NCBI RefSeq assembly: GCF_014297285.1
Contig: NZ_JACOQI010000003.1
Location: 186,001 to 250,000 of the forward strand
Origin: Dysosmobacter segnis
Lineage (GTDB): Bacteria; Bacillota; Clostridia; Oscillospirales; Oscillospiraceae
DNA: 64,000 nucleotides
Direction of reading: 5' to 3'
Shown here: positions 57,857-64,000 of the stretch, piece after piece
Layout: every line of letters starts with the position of its first letter
How positions within the stretch are numbered: position 1 is the stretch's first letter
Made by a program: the position numbers and the translations under genes
The notes under the pieces: generated by a model
What the model was told of the DNA's origin: nothing
Seen by the model: only the letters and a program-made list of their open reading frames with translations
Database searches by the model: none

Positions 57857-59023
57857 TTACAGCAGTCTCAAGCTCCGCTCGATCTCCTTGCCGTTTTCCA
57901 TATACAATCTGGGGACCCGCTTGCTCACCGCGCAGGTCAATTCGTAGGGAATCGTGTTCAGAATTGCGGCCAGAGAATCTACGCTCTGGGTCTGGCCGAA
58001 GATCTCCACCGTATCCCCCACCTTTACCTCCGGCAGGTCCGTCAGATCCACCATGCACATATCCATGCAGATGCGGCCCCGCTGCGGTGCCGGGCCATAG
58101 GCCGTCTGCACCGCCATGCGGTTGGAAAGCCCCCGGAAGAAGCCGTCGGCATAGCCGATGGGCAGTACGCCCATACGGGTCTTTCCCTCCGTGCGGAAGG
58201 TCCGGCCATAGCTGACGGTGGTATCCGGGTCAAGGACCTTGATGGTGGACACGCAGGACTTCAGCCGCATCACCGGCCGCAGGCCCAGCCGCTCCGCGTC
58301 ATCCCCCACGCCGTAAAGGGCGATGCCGGGGCGGACCATATCCAGATACATCTCCGGATAGCGGGTCAGGGCGCCGCTGTTGGCACAATGGCGGATGCGG
58401 AAGGTGCGGCCCTTGGCGGCCAGTGCGTCCAGCACATGGGTAAAGACGCCGAACTGCTCCCTCGTATACGCTTCATAGTCCGCGCCGTCCATATCAGAGA
58501 CGGCGAAATGGGTGAAAATACCCTCCGGGTCCAGCCCCGGCAAGGCGCAGGACTCCGCGATGGCCTCCACGCCGGTTTCAAAATGCTCGCCCCGGACCAG
58601 AAAGCCCAGCCGGGACATACCGGTATCCACCTTGATGTGGACCCGCAGCGTGCCGCCGCACTTCACAGCCTCGGCGCTGTACGCCTCCGCCTTGGCCTTG
58701 GCGGACACCGCCTGAGTGATGTTGTATTCGATGAGCTGGGACACCATCTCCGGAGGGGTATGCCCCAGAATCAGAATGGGCATGGTAATGCCGCCGTGGC
58801 GCAGTTCCCGGCCCTCGTCCAGACTGGACACTGCCAGATAGTCCGCCCCCAGCTGTTCCAGCTTCCGGGCCACCTGCACCGCGCCGTGGCCGTAGGCGTC
58901 CGCCTTCACCACGCCCAGATACTTCACGCCGGGGCCAATCTTCTGCCGGGCCACATTGTAGTTGTGTTCCAAAGCATCCAGGTCGATTTCCGCCCAGGTG
59001 CGCCGTAAAATCGTATCCTCCAA
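57857..59023 (-). CDS. alr: Alanine racemase
   Basis: PLP enzyme that interconverts L- and D-alanine for peptidoglycan. 388 residues: the PLP Lys in VVKADAYGHGA near 38-48, HIKVDTGMSRLGF near 128-140, and the second catalytic Tyr in VSYGRTF near 268 together with RICMDMCMVDLT near 312-323. The start appears to be TTG at 59023, preceded by AGGTG seven bases upstream; no ATG is available nearby. Confidence 0.95.
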   Translation of the reverse strand: MEDTILRRTWAEIDLDALEHNYNVARQKIGPGVKYLGVVKADAYGHGAVQVARKLEQLGADYLAVSSLDEGRELRHGGITMPILILGHTPPEMVSQLIEYNITQAVSAKAKAEAYSAEAVKCGGTLRVHIKVDTGMSRLGFLVRGEHFETGVEAIAESCALPGLDPEGIFTHFAVSDMDGADYEAYTREQFGVFTHVLDALAAKGRTFRIRHCANSGALTRYPEMYLDMVRPGIALYGVGDDAERLGLRPVMRLKSCVSTIKVLDPDTTVSYGRTFRTEGKTRMGVLPIGYADGFFRGLSNRMAVQTAYGPAPQRGRICMDMCMVDLTDLPEVKVGDTVEIFGQTQSVDSLAAILNTIPYELTCAVSKRVPRLYMENGKEIERSLRLL

Positions 59024-59071
59024 GTTGATTCACCTGTCTTATGTGGATTTGCGGGGTCCTCCCCGCTGTTT

Positions 59072-59671
59072 TTACGAATTATCCGTTATTGTATCACAAA
59101 ATCCGAACGCCGTAAACCGTACCGTCAAAATTGTTTCGCCGTCCACGGCGATCTCTCCGAGGAAAGGCGTTCCGTCCGCCTGACGGAGCCAGACGGTGGT
59201 CACGATGTCCGTGTCCGACGCGCCGGTCTGGTCCAGCGCCAGCCGGGTACAGGGGACTCCCTCCCGGCTTTCGTCATTCTGTTCCAGCAGCCAGCCCTCC
59301 CGCAGAGCGTACATGATCCGGGCCAGTGCCGTGGCGGGGCTGACGGCTTCCTCCGTCAACGTTCCGGCATCCAGGCAGAGATCGCCGTATTCCAGCGTCC
59401 AGCCATCCTCCCGGATGACCGCCCGGACGCCTGCCAGTTCCAGCGGCTCCAGCACCTCCACGGTGCTCTCCCCGCCCGGCACATAGGTACCGTGAAGCGT
59501 GGCGGACCATTCCAGCCCGGACTGTTCGCAGGTGACCTCCGCCGTCATTTCACAGCCGGACATCTCCTGATAGACCGACCGCAGGTCCGCCGCCGGCTCC
59601 GCTGTCTGTTTCCCGCAGCCGCACAGTAGCAGGCACAGGGCTATCATTGGTACGCAGTTTTCGATGCGCAC
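59072..59671 (-). CDS. Lipoprotein, probably LolA/YdcC-like
   Basis: 199 residues with a lipoprotein signal (LLLCGCGK). The mature part has alternating short beta strands (GLEWSATLHGTYVPGG; VEVLEPLELAGVRAVI; TVWLRQADGTPFLGEI) as in LolA-fold lipoproteins. In Bacillus the corresponding gene beside alr is ydcC, a sporulation lipoprotein. Assignment rests mainly on this shared gene order. Between nnrD and alr. Confidence 0.78.
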   Translation of the reverse strand: MRIENCVPMIALCLLLCGCGKQTAEPAADLRSVYQEMSGCEMTAEVTCEQSGLEWSATLHGTYVPGGESTVEVLEPLELAGVRAVIREDGWTLEYGDLCLDAGTLTEEAVSPATALARIMYALREGWLLEQNDESREGVPCTRLALDQTGASDTDIVTTVWLRQADGTPFLGEIAVDGETILTVRFTAFGFCDTITDNS

Positions 59672-59685
59672 CCTGTTTCCCTCCG

Positions 59686-60564
59686 TTATTCCAGAATTTC
59701 CCGGATGGCGTCAGGCAGTTTCCGGACCACGTCCTCCGGTGTGACGCTGTAAGCCGTCAGTTCCTGTTCCGCCAGATCCCCGGCGCGGCCGTGAAGCCAG
59801 ACTCCCACCGCCGCGGCTCGAAGTGCGTCGGCCCGCTGGGCCATCAGGGAGGCGATCACGCCGGTCAGCACATCCCCGCTGCCGCCCTTGGCCAATCCGC
59901 TGCCACCGGTTGTGTTCACCAGAACGTCCCCCTCCGGCGACGCCGTGACGGTCCGGTGGCCCTTCAGCACCAGAACGCAGCCATGGGCCATGGCGAAGTC
60001 CTGTGCCGCCCGTTCCCGGTCCCCACGGCTCAGATCGCCGCCGATCCGGGCGAACTCCACCTCATGGGGCGTCAGAACCGTGGGCCTGCCCCGGCGGGCA
60101 TCCAGTAGATCTATATGCCCGGAAAGGGCGTTTATGCCGTCGGCGTCCAGCACCAGCGGTTTTTCCGTTTTCAGCAGCTCCCACACCAGGCGGGCAGTCT
60201 CCCGGCCGCGGCCCAGCCCCGGTCCCAGCGCCAGCACATCGCAGCCGTCCAGCTTTTCCAGAATTTGCGGCAGAGCCTTCCCCGCCAGCATGCCGTTTTT
60301 CTCCGGCAGCGGAAAGGGCATGGCGGAGACACATTTGGCTGCCTCGATGGGCCAGATGGTCTTCGGCACCCCCAGCGACACCAGCCCGCAGCCGGTCCGT
60401 ACCGCCGCCGACGCGGTGAGATAGGGTGCGCCGGTGTAGCCCACCGCGCCGCCTACGATCAGCAGCTTTCCAAAGGTCCCTTTATGGCCGTCCAGCTGTC
60501 TCTGCGGCAGCGCCGGTTTCAAAAGATCCAATCCCACCGTCCGGATAAGCGTTGTCACTTCCAT
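59686..60564 (-). CDS. nnrD: ADP-dependent (S)-NAD(P)H-hydrate dehydratase
   Basis: Repairs hydrated NAD(P)H. 292 residues of the ribokinase-like YjeF C-terminal domain only: HKGTFGKLLIVGG near 27-39, GPGLGRG near 114, LDADGIN near 138, LTPHEVEFARI near 162 and the ADP-binding GGSGDVLTGVIAS near 227. The NAD(P)HX epimerase half (NnrE) is not fused here, unlike in many bacteria. Start ATG 60564 with GGGGGA upstream. Confidence 0.94.
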   Translation of the reverse strand: MEVTTLIRTVGLDLLKPALPQRQLDGHKGTFGKLLIVGGAVGYTGAPYLTASAAVRTGCGLVSLGVPKTIWPIEAAKCVSAMPFPLPEKNGMLAGKALPQILEKLDGCDVLALGPGLGRGRETARLVWELLKTEKPLVLDADGINALSGHIDLLDARRGRPTVLTPHEVEFARIGGDLSRGDRERAAQDFAMAHGCVLVLKGHRTVTASPEGDVLVNTTGGSGLAKGGSGDVLTGVIASLMAQRADALRAAAVGVWLHGRAGDLAEQELTAYSVTPEDVVRKLPDAIREILE

Positions 60565-60610
60565 GGTCAGTCCCCCTTTTTTTATGTTATCCAGTCAGTT
60601 TGTATTTGAA

Positions 60611-60643
60611 AAAAGCAGGGAACATTACTGTTCCCTGCTTTTC
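60611..60643 (-). terminator. Terminator of the cytidylate-kinase-like gene
   Basis: AAGCAGGGAACA and TGTTCCCTGCTT form a perfect hairpin, followed by TTTTC on the minus strand. Confidence 0.85.
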
Positions 60644-60650
60644 AATGCTC

Positions 60651-61250
60651 TTATTCGCCCTTGGCCGCTTCGATGATAAGCTTGGCGCACAGGGAATAGC
60701 CCAGCTTGCCGCTATCCAGTACCAGGTGGTAGTTATGGCTGTCGCCCCACTTTTTGCCGGTATAGTGGTTATAATAAGTATGACGGCTGTTGTCCTTTTT
60801 GGCAATGATCTTCTGCAGCTCCGTCGCGTCCGTGCAGCCGGTAAGCTCGCTGGCCCGCACCGCCCGGTGCACCGCGTCGGCATGGATGAACACGTTCAGG
60901 CTCTCCATGCCCGCTTCCCGCAGGATCTCGTCAGCGCAGCGGCCAAGGATCACGCAGGGTCCCTCCTTGGCGAAATGGAGAATGACCGCCTTCTGCACAT
61001 CGTGGATGGCATCCTGGGTGTCAGAAAAGGAGGCGTCCGCAAAGGAGCAGATGCTCTTGAAGAAGAAATTCGTGGAGGATACATCCTCCTGATCGTGCTC
61101 CACCATATCCGGATCAAATCCGCTGGTCTGGACTGTTGCCTTCAAAATATCCCGGTCATAGAACGGGATCCCCAGTTCCTTTGCCACCTGCTGGCCGATG
61201 GAATGGCCGCCTGCGCCGTATTCCCGGCTGATGGTAATGATCTTATCCAT
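60651..61250 (-). CDS. Cytidylate kinase-like family protein
   Basis: 199 residues of the cytidylate kinase-like group (AAA_26). It opens with ITISREYGAGGHSIGQ (atypical P-loop, residues 5-20), then FYDRDIL near 30-36, and ILGRCADEILRE near 100-111. It lacks features of canonical Cmk, so the substrate is uncertain. ATG 61250 with GGGGAG upstream. Monocistronic, divergent from the pheS unit. Confidence 0.9.
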   Translation of the reverse strand: MDKIITISREYGAGGHSIGQQVAKELGIPFYDRDILKATVQTSGFDPDMVEHDQEDVSSTNFFFKSICSFADASFSDTQDAIHDVQKAVILHFAKEGPCVILGRCADEILREAGMESLNVFIHADAVHRAVRASELTGCTDATELQKIIAKKDNSRHTYYNHYTGKKWGDSHNYHLVLDSGKLGYSLCAKLIIEAAKGE

Positions 61251-61377
61251 GGTACTCCCCCTCACAGGTCCCGTCTTTTGACAGGGCCGATACTGATTGT
61301 ATGTTATCACATTTTCTGCTTGCGTGCAATAAATTTCTGCTTCCGGGCCGTTTTTCTCAGGTTTGTGCATTTCGCGC

Positions 61378-61406
61378 TTGCATTTCCCCTGTTTTTATGG
61401 TATACA
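61378..61406 (+). promoter_or_regulatory. Promoter of the pheST unit
   Basis: TTGCAT (61378-61383), 17-base spacer, TATACA (61401-61406), just before the T-box leader. Confidence 0.7.
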
Positions 61407-61424
61407 TTGGTATGTTATAAGCTG

Positions 61425-61645
61425 TGAAACGGGAAAATAACCTGAAACGCCGCCGCAGAGAGGGTCGGTCACCGGCTGCAAGCCGACCTGTGGACGCCTG
61501 GTTTGGTTCGCCCCGGAGCTTCCATGGAGACATGGCGGTCACCCTCCGTTATCAGGGCACAAGTGTGCGCTTCGGCGCGAATTTGGGTGGTACCGCGGAA
61601 GTGAGCCTTTCGTCCCAATGTGGGACGGAGGGCTTTTTTGTTTTC
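61425..61645 (+). promoter_or_regulatory. T-box leader, phenylalanine specifier (UUC)
   Basis: The conserved GGGTGGTACCGCGG is at 61585-61598, followed by a terminator hairpin (AGCCTTTCGTCCC with GGGACGGAGGGCT) and TTTTTTG. The stem I signature GCAGAGAGGGTCGGTCACC is present. CGGG and CCCG can form the lower stem, leaving UUC (61507-61509) plus G in the specifier loop. UUC is a phenylalanine codon and pheS follows. Confidence 0.92.
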
Positions 61646-61694
61646 CGCCACCCCGATCCGATCATCCCATTCCATACAAAGGAGTTTTGCGTTT

Positions 61695-62723
61695 ATGATG
61701 AAAGAACAACTGGAAGCCATCCGCAAGGGCGCTCTGGAAGCCATCGCCGGCACGAAGGCCGCGGCGGAACTGGACGCGCTGCGGGTGAAGTACCTGGGCA
61801 AAAAGGGCGAACTGACCGCCGTCCTCAAGCTGATGGGCAGTCTCTCTGCTGAGGAGCGCCCCGTCATGGGCCAGATGGCCAATGAGGTCCGCGCCGCCGT
61901 GGAAAAGGCCGTGGAGGCCCAGTCCGCCATTCTGGAAAAGGCCGCTCTGGAAGCCAAGCTGAAGGCCGAGACGCTGGACATCACCATCCCCGGCAAGGAG
62001 GTGGCTCTGGGCCACAAGCACCCCATGTACACCGTGCTGGATGAGATCAAGCAGGTGTTCCTTGACATGGGCTTTGAGATCATGGACGGCCCGGAGATCG
62101 AGCTGGAAAGCTACAACTTCACCAAGCTCAACGCCCCGGAGTCCCACCCTTCCCGTGACTGGACGGACACCTTCTATCTCACCGAGGATTCCAAGATCCT
62201 CCTGCGGACCCAGACCTCTCCCATGCAGATCCGGGCTATGGAGGAGCACGGCGTACCCATCCGCATGATCTCCCCCGGCCGTGTGTACCGCAAGGACGAG
62301 GTGGATGCCACCCACTCCCCCATGTTCCATCAGATCGAAGGGCTGGTGGTGGACAAGGGCGTGACCATGGCGGACCTGAAGGGCACGCTGAACGCCGTCA
62401 TCAAGGCCATCTACGGCGCCGATTCCGTCACCCGGTTCCGTCCCCACCACTTCCCCTTCACCGAGCCTTCCTGTGAGGTGGACATCCAGTGCCACAAGTG
62501 CGGCGGCAAGGGCTGCCCCACCTGCAAGGGCGAGGGCTGGATCGAAGTGCTGGGCGCCGGCATGGTGCACCCCAAGGTGCTGCGCAACTGCGGCATTGAT
62601 CCGGACGAGTATTCCGGCTTCGCCTTCGGCATGGGTCTGGAACGCTTCGCCATGGGCCACTTCAAGATCAGCGACCTGCGGCTGATCTTCGAGAACGACG
62701 AACGGTTCCTGCAGCAGTTCTGA
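61695..62723 (+). CDS. pheS: Phenylalanyl-tRNA synthetase alpha subunit
   Basis: Class II synthetase catalytic subunit, 342 residues. N-terminal coiled coil (about 1-90), motif 1 around GHKHPMYTVLDEIKQVF near 108-124, motif 2 with PGRVYRKDEVDATH near 196-209, FEPSCE-like FTEPSCEVDI near 255-264 and motif 3 FGMGLERFAMGHF near 311-323. The small CxxC pairs in HKCGGKGCPTC near 267-277 are as in many Firmicutes. First of two tandem ATGs chosen for spacing to AAAGGAG. Confidence 0.97.
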   Translation: MMKEQLEAIRKGALEAIAGTKAAAELDALRVKYLGKKGELTAVLKLMGSLSAEERPVMGQMANEVRAAVEKAVEAQSAILEKAALEAKLKAETLDITIPGKEVALGHKHPMYTVLDEIKQVFLDMGFEIMDGPEIELESYNFTKLNAPESHPSRDWTDTFYLTEDSKILLRTQTSPMQIRAMEEHGVPIRMISPGRVYRKDEVDATHSPMFHQIEGLVVDKGVTMADLKGTLNAVIKAIYGADSVTRFRPHHFPFTEPSCEVDIQCHKCGGKGCPTCKGEGWIEVLGAGMVHPKVLRNCGIDPDEYSGFAFGMGLERFAMGHFKISDLRLIFENDERFLQQF

Positions 62724-62983
62724 CCATCCTCGCCAAAATGGCACAGCCATTTTGTGCGAATTTTGCAGAGTGCCGCAGCGCACTCGCCGCAAGCGGCTCG
62801 CACGTTTGCACTCTGAGCGGTGTTTTTTGTGCCGTACACGCCGCCGCAAAAAACAATTACAACTGATGTTTGCCGTGGCAAACATGCATCGACCGTACAT
62901 CGACTGCGGCGTACCACCAGTGAGCGGATCTCACTGGCGAGGGGATGCCTGATTCCCTTCGGAATAAAAGAGGAGGATAGACA
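62724..62983. other. Hairpin-rich non-coding gap between pheS and pheT
   Basis: These genes are usually almost contiguous. Here 260 bases without a supported reading frame hold several perfect hairpins: AAAATGGC/GCCATTTT (62735-62753), CAGAGTGC/GCACTCTG (62766-62815, enclosing smaller ones such as GCCGC/GCGGC), ATGTTTGCC/GGCAAACAT (62866-62885) and CCAGTGAG/CTCACTGG (62917-62937). No T run follows any of them, so read-through into pheT is expected. Confidence 0.6.
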
Positions 62984-64000
62984 ATGATTCTTTCCCGTAA
63001 ATGGTTAAATGAATTTGTAGATGTTTCCGACATCAGCGACCGGGAGTTTGATGAGGCCATGACCCTCTCCGGCTCCAAGGTGGAGACCGTCACGGCGCTG
63101 GATGAGTCCCTGAAAAATGTGGTGGTGGGCAAGATTTTGTCCATGGAAAAGCACCCGGACAGCGACCACATGTGGATCTGCCAGATCGACGTGGGACAGG
63201 CGGAGCCTACCCAGATCGTCACCGGCGCATGGAATATCCATGTGGGCGATCTGGTGCCCGTGGCCCAGCACAAGTCCCTGCTCCCCAACGGCACGAAAAT
63301 CGAAAAGGGCAAGCTCCGGGGCGTGGTGTCCAACGGGATGCTGTGCTCTTTGAAGGAACTGAACCTCACCGCCGAGCATGACTATCCCTACGCCGTCATC
63401 ACCCCCGCCGCCCTGCTGAACGACTACAAGCCTCTGGACCCGGAGAAGCCCTCCATCCCCGCCGACATCAAGGCCGGGGACAAGGTGTTCGGCCCCGTGG
63501 TCTGCGGCAAGGTTCTGGAATGTGAGACGCAGTCCTACGGGCTGTACCACACCACGCTGGACATCGGCGGCGCCACCGCCTCTCCCGACACCGCCTGCTC
63601 CAACCTCCACGCGGGCGACCTGGTGGCCTACAACACCAAGACCGATTCCATCTGCACGCTGGAGGATCTCCACGCGGAGCAGAGGGAGTTCCCCCACTGC
63701 ATCGCCGACGGCATCTTCGTGCTGAACGAGGACGTAAAGCCCGGCGACGATATAGCTGTGGTCATCGGTGCGGACGATCATGTGGTGGAATTTGAGATCA
63801 CCCCCAACCGGCCCGACTGCCTGTCCGTCATCGGCCTTGCACGGGAGGCCAGCGCCACCTTTGGCCGTCCCCTGAAGCTGCACACCCCTGAAGTGAAGGG
63901 CTGCGGCGGCTCCATCGCGGAGCTGGTGGACATCGACATTGAGGACGGCGATCTCTGCCCCCGGTACACCGCCCGGATGGTGAAGAACGTGAAGATCCAG
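62984..64000 (+). CDS. pheT: Phenylalanyl-tRNA synthetase beta subunit (3' part beyond the window)
   Basis: 339 codons are present of about 800. MILSRKWLNEFVD opens the protein; the tRNA-binding OB domain (VVVGKILSMEKHPDSDH near 45-61; GMLCSLKELNL near 116-126) is followed by an extra segment of roughly 90 residues (about 127-230) before the usual IADGIFVLNEDV and EFEITPNRPDCLSVIGLARE near 266-285. AGGAGG precedes the ATG. The insertion may be typical of Oscillospiraceae relatives. Confidence 0.96.
   Translation, partial: MILSRKWLNEFVDVSDISDREFDEAMTLSGSKVETVTALDESLKNVVVGKILSMEKHPDSDHMWICQIDVGQAEPTQIVTGAWNIHVGDLVPVAQHKSLLPNGTKIEKGKLRGVVSNGMLCSLKELNLTAEHDYPYAVITPAALLNDYKPLDPEKPSIPADIKAGDKVFGPVVCGKVLECETQSYGLYHTTLDIGGATASPDTACSNLHAGDLVAYNTKTDSICTLEDLHAEQREFPHCIADGIFVLNEDVKPGDDIAVVIGADDHVVEFEITPNRPDCLSVIGLAREASATFGRPLKLHTPEVKGCGGSIAELVDIDIEDGDLCPRYTARMVKNVKIQ

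Overview
This window looks like chromosome of an anaerobic, endospore-forming Firmicute of the class Clostridia, most likely in or near the Oscillospiraceae (Oscillibacter/Flavonifractor-like). The evidence is the set of sporulation genes (spoIVA, spoIIAA-spoIIAB-sigF, spoIIGA-sigE), three T-box leaders, a glmS ribozyme, a PPi-type phosphofructokinase, a selenoprotein SelD, Firmicute-type promoters and ribosome binding sites, and GC-rich third positions. The placement rests on gene content only. I see no rRNA, tRNA, IS element, prophage or CRISPR array. The window starts inside leuS and ends inside pheT.

Layout. 1-9.9 kb: leuS with its T-box and an interposed membrane-protein gene, tgt, fba divergent from pfp, coaX divergent from ogt, spoIVA. 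10-12.7 kb: an amino-acid-type ABC transporter whose binding protein appears circularly permuted. 12.9-17.7 kb: yajC, a DUF4358/MBOAT/DHHW surface O-acylation operon, a threonine-aldolase-like gene. 17.8-20.2 kb: a promoter holding a LexA (SOS) box drives a 41-residue membrane peptide, a radical-SAM DNA-repair-type protein and its usual partner. 20-21.5 kb: the forespore sigma operon. 21.9-32.7 kb: one nine-gene pyrimidine operon (pyrC-K-D-F-E-B-I, carA, carB), in which carB is fused to a DapF-like domain lacking both catalytic cysteines. 33-36 kb: valS with a T-box. 36-42.3 kb: sigE/spoIIGA, DUF951 with a coupled 32-residue peptide, an S1 protein, rarA, nth and three uncharacterised genes. 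42.3-45.4 kb: a selenium cluster (DUF3343, cysteine desulfurase-like, yedF, selD); selD reads through an in-frame UGA. 45.5-49.6 kb: a PfkB kinase, a GNAT, an SLH-GH25 wall protein with a terminator in its leader, and a membrane zinc-ribbon protein. 49.7-54.1 kb: the amino-sugar operon glmM, a left-handed beta-helix gene and glmS with its ribozyme, plus a remnant of a second glmS 3' end. 54.2-61.3 kb: a DUF421/DUF4363 pair, nrdR, and an nnrD-lipoprotein-alr-ndoA block like that of Bacillus but without the antitoxin gene. 61.4-64 kb: T-box, pheS, a hairpin-rich gap, pheT.

How the parts work together. Three aminoacyl-tRNA synthetase units sense uncharged tRNA through T-boxes; a specifier matching the encoded enzyme can be read in each (CUG Leu, GUC Val, UUC Phe). 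The pyr operon supplies all enzymes from glutamine to orotidylate decarboxylation. The glm genes make amino sugar for the wall under ribozyme feedback. Two compartment-specific sporulation sigma units lie in the same window.

The most unusual observations are the permuted binding protein (10152-10982), the CarB fusion to a cysteine-less DapF-like domain (21895-25932), the SOS-controlled micropeptide/radical-SAM cassette (17830-20168), the UGA codon in selD, the divergent coaX/ogt promoters sharing one palindromic -35, the leader terminator of the SLH-GH25 gene, and the hairpin-rich gap between pheS and pheT.
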